A stretch of 14,433 nt of DNA from Clostridiales bacterium (lineage in GTDB: Bacteria; Bacillota; Clostridia; Lachnospirales; Lachnospiraceae): the NCBI GenBank assembly GCA_021203115.1, contig JAJQBV010000217.1:1-14433 (forward strand), read 5' to 3'. The notes under the pieces are model-generated. The model saw only the letters and a program-made list of their open reading frames with translations. It made no database searches and was not told the DNA's origin. Shown piece by piece: positions 6,493-13,775 of this stretch (positions are counted from its first letter, which is position 1; each line of letters begins with the position of its first letter). Position numbers and translations under genes: made by a program.

Positions 6493-7905
6493 ATGCGTTT
6501 TATGACTTTGGAAAATATAGCCCGCGCCTGCGGCGGCACTTTTTACGGCGATGACGGCGCGCTCTCACGGGAGGCTGCCGGTGTCGTCATTGACAGCCGG
6601 CAGGTCCAAAAGGACTTTCTCTATATCGCCATGCGCGGGGAGCGCGCGGACGGCCACCGCTTCATTCCGGATGTCTTTGCAAAGGGGGCGGCGGCAGTGA
6701 TCTCGGAGGAGATTTTTGATGACCCTGCCGGGCCGTATATTCTGGTGGATTCGTGTCCGCAGGCATTGAAAGATATCGCGGAGTTTTACCGCTCCACCCT
6801 CACCATTCCCATCGTCGGCATCGCGGGGAGTGTGGGGAAGACCAGCACGAAGGAGATGATCGCCGCTGTTCTGGCGCAGAAGCTCTGCGTGCTGAAGACA
6901 GAGGGGAATTTTAACAACGAGATCGGTCTGCCGCTGACGCTCCTCCGCATCCGGCCGGAGCATGAGGCAGCCGTGGTCGAGATGGGGATCTCGGATTTTG
7001 GCGAGATGCACCGCCTCGCAAAGATGGCGCGGCCGGACATCTGCGTGATGACAAACATCGGACAGTGCCATCTGGAGAATCTGATCGACCGTGACGGTGC
7101 CCTGCGCGCGAAGTCGGAGATGTTTGACTATCTGAGACCGGATGGTGTGATCGTTTTAAACGGCAACGATGATAAGCTGGATACCATAGAGGAGAAAAAC
7201 GGTGTTCGCCCTGTCCGCTATTTTGTGGAGGACGGAACGGTGCTCTCTCCGGAGCATGACTGCTTTGTGACGGCGGACTCTATTGTAAACCATGGGGTGA
7301 AGGGGATGGAGGCGGTTTTGCATTTCCACGGCGAAGATGCGGAGGATTGTCCGGTCTGTGAGCCGGTTCCGGGACTTCATAACATTTACAATGCCTGCGC
7401 CGCGGCTTGCGTGGGGGATGCCCTCGGACTTTCCCATGCGGAAATCTGTGCGGGAATCACCCATGCAGGGACGATTGAGGGCCGGACGAACCTGATCGAG
7501 ACCGGCGGCATCGTGATTATCGATGACTGCTACAACGCCAATCCGGTTTCCATGCGGGCATCGCTGGATGTGCTGGCGCACACGAAGGGCCGACGGATTG
7601 CGGTTCTCGGCGATATGGGCGAGCTGGGACAGGACGAGCGGGCACTTCACCGCGCGGTGGGGGCGTATGCGGCGGGCAAGGGAATCGACCGGATTTTCTG
7701 CACCGGTACGCTCTCGGAGGAGATCGTAAACGGCGCGATGCCGGCCTGCGCAGCCGAACATTTTGACGATGTCGATGCGCTTCTTGCCTCGCTCTTATCC
7801 TACATAAAAAAAGGGGATGCCATTCTGGTCAAAGCATCCCATTTCATGAAATATTCTGTTATTGTCGCCGCTCTGAGAAAGGCGGCAGATGATCGATCCC
7901 TTTAA
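6493..7905 (+). CDS. murF: UDP-N-acetylmuramoyl-tripeptide--D-alanyl-D-alanine ligase
   Basis: MurF adds the D-Ala-D-Ala made by Ddl to UDP-MurNAc-tripeptide in the cytoplasm. The 470-residue length is normal. Domain 1 has VVIDSRQVQKDFLYIAMRGER (31-51). The central Mur ligase domain has the ATP loop GIAGSVGKTSTKE (109-121), NFNNEIGLPLTLL and EMGISDFGEMHRL. The C-terminal domain begins around IEGRTNL and DDCYNANPVSM. AGAGGAG precedes the ATG at 6493. It is last in the MerR-ddl-murF operon, and no forward terminator is visible after it. Its last four bases overlap the end of plsC on the other strand. The codons for IKKGDAILVKASH near its end also encode the plsC terminator on the opposite strand. 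Confidence 0.97.
   Translation: MRFMTLENIARACGGTFYGDDGALSREAAGVVIDSRQVQKDFLYIAMRGERADGHRFIPDVFAKGAAAVISEEIFDDPAGPYILVDSCPQALKDIAEFYRSTLTIPIVGIAGSVGKTSTKEMIAAVLAQKLCVLKTEGNFNNEIGLPLTLLRIRPEHEAAVVEMGISDFGEMHRLAKMARPDICVMTNIGQCHLENLIDRDGALRAKSEMFDYLRPDGVIVLNGNDDKLDTIEEKNGVRPVRYFVEDGTVLSPEHDCFVTADSIVNHGVKGMEAVLHFHGEDAEDCPVCEPVPGLHNIYNACAAACVGDALGLSHAEICAGITHAGTIEGRTNLIETGGIVIIDDCYNANPVSMRASLDVLAHTKGRRIAVLGDMGELGQDERALHRAVGAYAAGKGIDRIFCTGTLSEEIVNGAMPACAAEHFDDVDALLASLLSYIKKGDAILVKASHFMKYSVIVAALRKAADDRSL
7806..7840 (-). terminator. Intrinsic terminator of plsC, inside murF
   Basis: On the minus strand GGGATGC (7840-7834) and GCATCCC (7820-7814) form a 7-bp GC-rich stem with a 13-base loop, then C and seven consecutive T (7812-7806). 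This is a textbook intrinsic terminator about 60 bases after the plsC stop. It lies wholly within the murF coding region on the other strand. The plus-strand version has no U-tract, so it should not stop murF. Confidence 0.75.
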
Positions 7906-8642
7906 TATGTAAAATCCGGTTCTTTCGCGCGGTCCAGCATCTTCTGGATCGCGTTTTGCGTGATGGAAGCCAGCGCCTTTTTTTCTTCCTTCGGGAGCTC
8001 TTTGGGATAAATCGGCGTGCCGTACTGCACGATCACATGGGTCGGCTCCACCCGCGGGATATGGTCCTCCAGTATATGTCTGGTGTTGGAGATGGCGATG
8101 GGAATGACCGGACAGCCGGTTTTTTCCGCAATCTTTAGACTCCCGTTTTTGAAAGGGATCATCTCCTCGGAATCTCCCCGGGTTCCCTCCGGAAAGATGC
8201 ACATGGAAATGCCTTTTTTGATCTGTTCAATTCCTTCCAGAATCACCTGAACGCCCTGCTTCATGTCGTCACGCTTCATGAAGAGGCAGTAGAGACGGCG
8301 CATCCAGATGTTCAGCAGAGGGATTTTCTCAATATCATCCTTGGAGATATATCCGGTCAAAGCCGGACAGAGAGAATAGGTGATGACGATGTCGAAAATA
8401 CTGTTGTGGTTTGCCACATAGAGTACGGCCTGATCGGTCGGGATATTCTCATGGCCGATCACCGTCGTCTTTACGCCGCAGATACGGTTGACGATACCGA
8501 GAGCCCACTGTACCATCCGAAGACTGCTGATATCCCTCTTGTACGGGTTGACCTTCCCGATCAGGTATTCGATCCCCAGAACCGGAATCCCGACAATCAG
8601 ATATAAAACGGCGAATCCTAACGCCAGAATTGTCCTTAGCAT
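7902..8642 (-). CDS. plsC: 1-acyl-sn-glycerol-3-phosphate acyltransferase (PlsC family)
   Basis: The 246-residue protein is a lysophospholipid acyltransferase. It should acylate lysophosphatidic acid to phosphatidic acid at the membrane. A hydrophobic N-terminal segment (about 3-28) can anchor it. The catalytic H-x4-D motif is NHNSIFD (H79, D84), the substrate block is FPEGTRG (150-156), and PVIPIAIS is the later conserved strand. The start at 8642 is preferred over the open frame reaching 8783, because GGAGG sits eight bases upstream, the family N-terminus begins there, and the longer frame runs into the palindromic element. It converges on murF, sharing bases 7902-7905. It has its own promoter and a terminator inside murF. 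The family call is firm, the exact acceptor is inferred. Confidence 0.93.
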   Translation of the reverse strand: MLRTILALGFAVLYLIVGIPVLGIEYLIGKVNPYKRDISSLRMVQWALGIVNRICGVKTTVIGHENIPTDQAVLYVANHNSIFDIVITYSLCPALTGYISKDDIEKIPLLNIWMRRLYCLFMKRDDMKQGVQVILEGIEQIKKGISMCIFPEGTRGDSEEMIPFKNGSLKIAEKTGCPVIPIAISNTRHILEDHIPRVEPTHVIVQYGTPIYPKELPKEEKKALASITQNAIQKMLDRAKEPDFTY

Positions 8643-8673
8643 GATAGCTTCCTCCAAAATCACATACACGATA

Positions 8674-8702
8674 AATCTAGCACACTTTCCGAATTCCGTC
8701 AA
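8674..8702 (-). promoter_or_regulatory. Sigma-A promoter of plsC
   Basis: On the minus strand TTGACG (8702-8697, five of six) and TAGATT (8679-8674, four of six) are separated by exactly 17 bases. Transcription would begin near 8667, about 25 bases before the ATG at 8642, leaving a short leader that carries GGAGG. Confidence 0.65.
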
Positions 8703-8738
8703 CGATTTGCCATGGAAGGATTTGTATAGATAAATCCG

Positions 8739-8946
8739 ATATGTAAATGACGCGGCAGATACCAGCAACATGTTTTCAGGCAACTTTTGTAGGGGCGCTT
8801 TTAGCTGAGACGAAATCCACCGCTTACGGAGACTTAGACGCGAAGGCTCTCCTGAGCGTCTTAGCCGGAGTTAGCGGTTAGTTTATCGAAGCGTTGCCCC
8901 GGTTGCCTGAAAACATGTCCGTGGTATCGCCTGCGTCCCGTACAAA
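8739..8946. repeat. Long imperfect palindrome, possible MITE-like element
   Basis: The gene-free stretch 8703-9020 is dominated by an imperfect inverted repeat of about 200 bp. The best part is a perfect 17-bp pair, 8768-8784 with 8902-8918 (ACATGTTTTCAGGCAAC and its complement). Outside it GATACCA and GACGC recur in both arms, and near the ends ATATGTA pairs roughly with TACAAAT. The inner arms at 8820-8841 and 8856-8877 pair again around a 14-base loop, with AGACGC against GCGTCT. ATAGAT occurs on both sides (8726-8731, 8946-8951) and could be a target duplication, but this is weak. No protein is encoded. A mobile palindromic repeat is the best guess; a structured RNA is an alternative. Confidence 0.6.
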
Positions 8947-9023
8947 TAGATGAAACTTCCTGTGCATAAATTTTCACTGCCTTTCATAGGATGGAATGAG
9001 GAATCGTAAGGGAAGGATAGTTT

Positions 9024-9434
9024 ATGGGGCGAAAGCCGTACATTTTGCTGATTGTGCTGCTCGGCGTGCTTCTGACCTGCGGCTGTTCACTGCAGAAAGC
9101 CGGAACGGAAAAGATCCGGGATCTGGATTATACGGTCCTTGCGGAGACGGAGATTCCGGAGGCGCTGCTGGAGAAAATCACGGAGAATCAGTCGGATGAT
9201 CTGAAAATGACATATCGGGAGGATGACTATCTCTATATTGTCCGCGGATTCGGCATGCAGGAGACGGGCGGATACAGCATCCGGATGCAGGAACTGTATC
9301 TGGCGGAGAATGCCATATATTTCGACGCGGATCTGATCGGACCGGAGAACGGGGAGGATGTGGAGAAAGCTGTGAGCTATCCGTATATTGTGATCAAGAC
9401 GGAGCGTCTGGAAGAAAATGTAATTTTTGAATGA
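9024..9434 (+). CDS. PrcB-like small lipoprotein
   Basis: The 136-residue product has a lipoprotein-type signal: MGRK, a hydrophobic stretch (6-18) and TCGCS with the probable lipidated cysteine at 21. The C-terminal half resembles the PrcB C-terminal domain, seen as YIVRGFGMQETGGYSI (71-86) and VSYPYIVIKTE (117-127). PrcB-type domains are found in surface proteins and in a protease-associated complex; a role for this copy is not established. AGGGAAGGA precedes the ATG. It is followed after 21 bases by the DUF3794 gene, so both probably share a transcript. No clear promoter was found between it and the palindromic element. Confidence 0.7.
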   Translation: MGRKPYILLIVLLGVLLTCGCSLQKAGTEKIRDLDYTVLAETEIPEALLEKITENQSDDLKMTYREDDYLYIVRGFGMQETGGYSIRMQELYLAENAIYFDADLIGPENGEDVEKAVSYPYIVIKTERLEENVIFE

Positions 9435-9455
9435 AAAATATGCAGGAGGGACAGC

Positions 9456-10130
9456 ATGGAGCTTACAACAACCAGAATACCGATGGAGCGGGAGCGGGGC
9501 GAGGCCTCGGTTCAGGCGACATTTGATGAGGTATATAATCTGCCGGACTATCTGCCGGATCTTTTTTCCGTGATACTGGCGGATGCAGAGGTGCAGGTGG
9601 ATGAAACCAAATGCGGCGCAGGCCACGTGACGGCGCGCGGGGAAATCCGCTACCGGGTTTTGTACAGAACAGAGCAGAACGAGTGGAAGATCGCCTGTCT
9701 GGAGGGGAAGATTCCGTTTCAGGAGAAAATTGCCGTGGAGGATATGGATGAGTTCGACATGGCGCAGGTTGAACCGGTTCTGGAGGATCTGTCGGTCCGG
9801 ATCGCCAACGCCCGCAAGCTGAGTGCCCGCGCGTTGCTTGAGCTTTCGGCCACGGGGTGGGAGCGTTATGATGTGGATGTTCCCGTCGGCGTTGAGGCAG
9901 AAAAAATGCCGGAGCTTCTGATGCGGGAGCGGGAATTTCTGGAGCTTCGCTATCAGGGGGAGGAAATCTGCCGCATCCGCGAGGAGATCCGACTGGCCTC
10001 CGGCAAACCGAATATCCGCCGGATTCTCTGGCAGCAGGCACAGGTTTTCGGGCTGGAGGAGAGAGTTTCGGCAGGCGTCGTCAGCATACAGGGAGAAATT
10101 CAGGTGTTTGTCGGCTATGCCGGGGAGTAG
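9456..10130 (+). pseudogene. DUF3794/LysM protein, N-terminal part, ended by in-frame TAG
   Basis: This 224-codon frame begins after GGAGGG at 9456 and encodes the first part of a protein of the SPOCS (DUF3794) plus LysM type, common in spore-forming Clostridia. SPOCS domain 1 covers roughly residues 37-115 (LFSVILADAEVQVDE, GEIRYRVLYRT, GKIPFQEKI). The middle SPOCS domain starts near PNIRRILWQ (residue 185) and runs through IQGEIQVFVGYAGE, where TAG (10128-10130) stops translation in mid-domain. The frame simply continues after the stop in the same phase. The intact protein would be about 521 residues, normal for this family. I therefore treat it as one gene broken by a single nonsense change, or by a sequencing error. 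SPOCS proteins are linked to spore coat or cell-surface assembly, a family-level inference. Confidence 0.75.
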
Positions 10131-10142
10131 AACGGCGGCCTG

Positions 10143-11021
10143 GTGTGGTTTCAGGAGAAGGTGCCGTTTCTGTGTGAGTTTGAAATTCCTGAGGCGGACA
10201 GCAGTGTGGTCCCGTATATCGTGGCGGAGGTAAAAAATATCTCCTGCAGCAGCGGAGAGGATGACGATCGGGAGTCACGGGTCGTTCTGGTGGAGGCGGG
10301 TCTATCCGCAAATATCCGCCTGTATGCGGAACGGAAGCAGGAGATGCTCTGCGATGCGTATGCACTGGATCATGAGCTGATTCTGAAAAAAGATGCCGTT
10401 TCGTGCGCCGGGCTGCGCATGAAGAATACATCCGTCTGCCGCGTCAACGACACGATACAGATTGAGGCGCAGGGGAGCGATATTCTGCAGATCTGTGCTG
10501 GATTCGGAACGGTTGAGATGGATCGCCGGACCAGGACCGCGGACGGCATCCGGGTGGAAGGCGCTGTTCGGATCCGTATCCTTTATCTGACCAGCAGCGA
10601 CACTTCACCCATAGAAGCAGCGGAAGGGGTGCTTCCGTTCCAACACACCATCGAGATTCCGGGTCTTCTGCCGGAGGATGAGGTCAGACTGCGGCACTCG
10701 GTGGATGCACTCTCCTTTTTGATGAAGGGCAGTCGGGAGGCGGAGGCACAGGCGGCCGTCAGCCTGCAGGCGATGGTGGTGTCGGCCGGGGAGACGGAGC
10801 TGATCCGCGGGATGGAAGAAGCAGAATTTCCCACCGGGGAACGCAGCGCGCAGCCGTCCATGGTCGGGCTGACGCTGACGGCAAAGGATATACTCTGGGA
10901 CATTGCGAAGCGATATCACACAACAATTGAACAGATCCGGAAAACGAACCGGCTTGAGTCGGATACCGCGGCGGCGGGAATGAAGCTTCTGGTGCTGAAG
11001 CAGCTTCCGGAACAGTTGTAA
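10143..11021 (+). pseudogene. DUF3794/LysM protein, C-terminal part after the TAG
   Basis: This frame is in phase with the part upstream and contains the rest of the same protein. It opens with WFQEKVPFLCEFEIPEAD, the second half of the middle SPOCS domain, has a third SPOCS domain (about residues 118-175, GFGTVEMDRRTR and PFQHTIEIPG), and ends with a LysM domain (about 240-288, ILWDIAKRYHTTIEQIRKTN) that would bind peptidoglycan. A GTG at 10143 could in principle restart translation, but no convincing ribosome site precedes it (only GGGGAG overlapping the end of the first part), and the product would lack half a domain. Functional re-initiation is possible but less likely than gene inactivation. 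No terminator is visible directly after its TAA. Confidence 0.7.
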
Positions 11022-11030
11022 AGCGCAGTT

Positions 11031-11047
11031 TGTTACATAAATATTAC
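11031..11047 (+). promoter_or_regulatory. Candidate WalR (YycF/VicR) binding site
   Basis: TGTTAC (11031-11036), five bases, then TATTAC (11042-11047) matches the direct repeat TGTWAH-N5-TGTWAH known for the essential cell-wall regulator WalR, with one mismatch in the second half. It lies 39 bases upstream of the -35 of the NlpC/P60 gene. In Bacillus and streptococci the related genes cwlO and pcsB are WalR/VicR targets. The AT-rich context makes a chance match possible. Confidence 0.45.
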
Positions 11048-11086
11048 AAAAGAATATGAATTATTTCTGAAAAATGTCTTTTTGTA

Positions 11087-11115
11087 TTGAATTTTGACCG
11101 GGTTGATGGTATACT
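11087..11115 (+). promoter_or_regulatory. Sigma-A promoter of the NlpC/P60 gene
   Basis: TTGAAT (11087-11092, four of six) and TATACT (11110-11115, five of six) are 17 bases apart. The transcript would start near 11122, leaving a leader of about 88 bases before ATG 11210. The leader contains a short AAGGC/GCCTT hairpin around 11130-11145. Confidence 0.6.
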
Positions 11116-11209
11116 GTGGAACACCGAAGGCGGGTCATGCCTTTCACACAGATTGAAACCGACAATCAGGATGATTCCTTTTACGAAGAGACAGGAGCAG
11201 AGATATTTT

Positions 11210-12367
11210 ATGAGAAAGAAACTGATCGCCATCAGCCTGGTCATAGCCATGATGCTCGGATGCACGCAGATGGCCGGAGCGACAAGCCTTTCAACTGCAA
11301 AGAGCAAGAAGAGCGAGGCACAGAGCAATCTGAGTGCGGTTCAGAGTGAGATCAGCAGCATCGAGTCCAAACAGGCGAGCCTTCAGGCGCAGATTGACGA
11401 GCTGGATGCGGAGCTTGTACAGGTCATTATCGATATTAATACGACACAGGCGGACATTGAGGCGAAAAAGGTTGAGCTGGCTCAGGCAGAGGCAGACCTT
11501 GAAACTGCAAAGGAGACAGAGGCAGAGCAGTACGAGTCCATGAAGGAACGGATTGTGTACATGTATGAGAATGGGGATTCTTCCTTCCTGACAGCGCTCA
11601 TGGGCGCCGACAGCTTTGCAGACGTTTTGAATAAGATTGAGAGTTACTCCACCGTATACGATTACGACAGATCCCTTCTGATTGAGTACCAGAATACCAA
11701 GCTTGAGGTTGAGGATCTCGTCGCTCAGGTGGAAAATGAAAAGGCAGAGCTGGAGGAGATTGAGGCTACATACGAGGAGCAGCAGGCAGAGCTTGAGGCG
11801 GTGAAGGCGCAGAAGAGCAGTGAGCTATCCGATTACGCGGCGAAGCTGGCTGCGGCGGAGAGCCTTGCGGCGCAGTACCAGGAGACGATCGATGAGCAGA
11901 ACGCGATCATTGCAGCGGCGCAGGCGGCCGTGACATCGACGACGGTCGGTTCGGTCACGAGCGGTTCCTCCAGTGTTTCCTCCGGAAGCTCGAGTTCCTC
12001 TTCGACATCCAGCTACAGTGGCAGCGGTTCCGGCTCGGCGGTGGCCAGCTATGCCTGCCAGTTTTTGGGGAATCCGTATGTATACGGCGGAACGAGCCTG
12101 ACCAACGGATGTGACTGCTCCGGTTTTGTCATGAGCGTATACGCACATTTCGGTGTTTCTCTTCCGCACAGTTCCAGCGCGCTGCGCTCGGTGGGAACCG
12201 GCGTTTCGGTGTCTGATATGCAGCCGGGCGATATCGTCTGCTACAGCGGACATGTGGGTATCTATGTGGGGAACAACACGATCATCAATGCGTCAAGCCC
12301 TTCCACCGGCATCAAGTATTCGAGCGCTACATACAAGACCATTCTGGCGGTGCGCAGGATATTCTAG
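11210..12367 (+). CDS. Secreted coiled-coil NlpC/P60 peptidoglycan endopeptidase (PcsB/CwlO-like)
   Basis: The 385-residue product should be a secreted D,L-endopeptidase that cuts peptidoglycan stem peptides during growth or division. A signal peptide covers about residues 1-25 (MRKKLIAISLVIAMMLGC, cleavage likely after MAGA; C18 as lipobox is a weaker option). Residues 28-240 are coiled-coil, with the PcsB/CwlO-type segment IVYMYENGDSSFLTALMG. A Ser/Gly-rich linker spans about 241-276. The NlpC/P60 domain (277-385) has the nucleophile in CDCSGF (C303), the histidine in GHVGIYVG (H348) and N360 as the likely third residue. The start at 11210 is chosen because the signal peptide begins there; AGGAG is 12 bases upstream, a long spacing. 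A strong terminator follows, so it is monocistronic. Confidence 0.93.
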   Translation: MRKKLIAISLVIAMMLGCTQMAGATSLSTAKSKKSEAQSNLSAVQSEISSIESKQASLQAQIDELDAELVQVIIDINTTQADIEAKKVELAQAEADLETAKETEAEQYESMKERIVYMYENGDSSFLTALMGADSFADVLNKIESYSTVYDYDRSLLIEYQNTKLEVEDLVAQVENEKAELEEIEATYEEQQAELEAVKAQKSSELSDYAAKLAAAESLAAQYQETIDEQNAIIAAAQAAVTSTTVGSVTSGSSSVSSGSSSSSSTSSYSGSGSGSAVASYACQFLGNPYVYGGTSLTNGCDCSGFVMSVYAHFGVSLPHSSSALRSVGTGVSVSDMQPGDIVCYSGHVGIYVGNNTIINASSPSTGIKYSSATYKTILAVRRIF

Positions 12368-12390
12368 TACGGAATAAATAAGATTTATCG

Positions 12391-12430
12391 AATCGGTGTG
12401 ATCCGTTTGGGTCATGCCGATTTTCTTTGT
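12391..12430 (+). terminator. Strong intrinsic terminator of the NlpC/P60 gene
   Basis: Bases 12391-12404 and 12409-12422 form a continuous 14-bp stem (including three G-U pairs) with a GTTT tetraloop, followed by the T-rich TTCTTTGT. It starts 24 bases after the NlpC/P60 stop. Confidence 0.88.
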
Positions 12431-12473
12431 CGGGCAAAACCGGGAAATCCCCCTTCCTTTTTCCTTTCAGGTG

Positions 12474-12482
12474 TGGTATGAT
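12474..12482 (+). promoter_or_regulatory. Extended -10 promoter of the aminotransferase operon
   Basis: TGGTATGAT gives a TG-extended -10 with TATGAT matching five of six consensus bases. The -35 region upstream is T-rich but poor (TTCCTT at 17 bases). The start would be near 12489, leaving a leader of about 70 bases before the ATG at 12560. The leader can fold with an imperfect stem between about 12483-12494 and 12530-12541, close to the ribosome site. Confidence 0.45.
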
Positions 12483-12559
12483 GTCTTTTGGATTTGCTGC
12501 ACTAAAGCGTTAATGCGTTTGGGCGGTAAATTCCAAAGAACACAGCGGAGGAGAAGAAA

Positions 12560-13747
12560 ATGATAGCGAAGCGTCTGAGGAGATCTCTGGATACATCGAT
12601 CTGCATCCGGGATATCTTTGAGGAGGGGAAAAAGCTTGCCGATGTCTACGGCAGGGAGAATATTTTTAATTTTACGATTGGCAATCCCAGCGTGGAGCCG
12701 CCGGCCGTTGTCAATGAGGCAATAAAGGAGATTCTGGATACGGAGGATGCGACATCCCTCCACGGGTATCCGGCGAATGTGGGTCATCCGGATGTCCGGG
12801 CGCATATCGCGGGATACCTGAATAAAACCTACGGCTGCAATTATGATGAGAACGGCATCATCATGACGGTCGGCGCGGCGGCGGCCATCGTGGTCATTGC
12901 CAACGCGCTTCTGGATCAGGGCGACGAGGTCGTCACCTTCGCCCCCTATTTCTGGGAGTACAAGAGCTATGTAGAGTCTCTCTACGGGAAGCTGGTACCG
13001 GCATTGTGCAACATGGAGACGCTGCAGCCGGATCCGGTTACGTTCGAGGCGGCGCTCAGCCCCCGGACAAGGTTTGTGATCATCAATACACCGAACAATC
13101 CGACCGGTGCGGTCTACACAGAGGAGTCCATCATTGCCGTGACGGATATCCTGAAGCGGAAGCAGGAGGAGTACGGCCATCCGATCTATCTGGTGTCGGA
13201 TGAGCCTTACCGAAAACTGGCATATGATATCGAGGTGCCGTATCTGACCCATTACTATCAGAACACGATCGTGGTATACTCTTACAGCAAGGCGCTCTCG
13301 ATTCCGGGCGAGCGGATCGGTTATCTGGCAATGGAGCCCTGTGTGCAGGATATGCGGGATCTCTATGCGGGCATGACGGCGTCCATGCGCTACCTCGGAT
13401 ATGTGAACGCGCCGTCGCTTCAGCAGAAAATGCTGCTGAAATGCGTGGATGCCTCCGTGGATATCAATATTTATAAGAAAACGAGGGATATTCTCTATCA
13501 GGGACTGGTGGATATCGGTTATACCTGTATCCATCCGGACGGCGCATTTTATCTCTTCATGAAAGCGTTGGAGCCGGATGATTTCCAGTTCTGCAAGGAG
13601 GCCAAAAAGGAGAGAATCCTGATGGCTCCGGGTGCGGCGTTCTACGGGCCGGGTTGGGTGCGCATCTCCTACTGCGTGCCGGACGAGGTCGCGACGAGGA
13701 GTCTGCCGGCGTTCCGGAGACTGTATGAGAGATATCAGAATAAATAA
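12560..13747 (+). CDS. PLP-dependent class I/II aminotransferase
   Basis: The 395-residue protein is a fold-type I aminotransferase that uses pyridoxal phosphate in the cytoplasm. Visible residues are NPS and HGY in the N-terminal part, the NNPTG motif (N180), D214 with Y217 in LVSDEPYR, the Schiff-base lysine K244 in YSYSKALSIPGERIGY, and the carboxylate-binding arginine R368 in GPGWVRISYC. GGAGGAG stands eight bases before the ATG. It is followed after 28 bases by a phosphopantetheinyl transferase gene, so they are probably cotranscribed. Amino-donor specificity (aspartate, alanine, aromatic) cannot be read reliably, and no biosynthetic neighbour fixes a pathway. Confidence 0.92.
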   Translation: MIAKRLRRSLDTSICIRDIFEEGKKLADVYGRENIFNFTIGNPSVEPPAVVNEAIKEILDTEDATSLHGYPANVGHPDVRAHIAGYLNKTYGCNYDENGIIMTVGAAAAIVVIANALLDQGDEVVTFAPYFWEYKSYVESLYGKLVPALCNMETLQPDPVTFEAALSPRTRFVIINTPNNPTGAVYTEESIIAVTDILKRKQEEYGHPIYLVSDEPYRKLAYDIEVPYLTHYYQNTIVVYSYSKALSIPGERIGYLAMEPCVQDMRDLYAGMTASMRYLGYVNAPSLQQKMLLKCVDASVDINIYKKTRDILYQGLVDIGYTCIHPDGAFYLFMKALEPDDFQFCKEAKKERILMAPGAAFYGPGWVRISYCVPDEVATRSLPAFRRLYERYQNK

Positions 13748-13775
13748 GGAACTATTATAAGGAAAGAATCACAGT

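Noticed and set aside
8643..8783. Longer N-terminus of the PlsC-type protein starting at 8783
   Set aside because: It would run through the promoter and into the palindromic element, lacks a ribosome site, and adds residues foreign to the family.
9463..10041. Minus-strand open frame (192 codons) opposite the DUF3794 gene
   Set aside because: Pro/Arg/Ser-rich translation typical of antisense to a GC-rich gene; no start signal.
10128..10130. TAG read as pyrrolysine or a recoded codon
   Set aside because: TAG is the ordinary stop of the LysR, alcohol dehydrogenase, MerR-like and NlpC/P60 genes here, and no recoding signal or Pyl gene is visible.
11094..11115. TTGACC at 11094 as the -35 of the NlpC/P60 promoter
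   Set aside because: It is only ten bases from TATACT; TTGAAT at 11087 gives the proper 17-base spacing.
11122..11209. c-di-AMP (ydaO-type) riboswitch in the NlpC/P60 leader
   Set aside because: Such elements are often found before this gene family, but the leader is too short and the conserved core sequences are absent.
12467..13534. Long minus-strand open frame (355 codons) opposite the aminotransferase
   Set aside because: It is the antisense shadow of a gene with clear aminotransferase motifs; its translation is rich in His, Arg and Ile without any family pattern.
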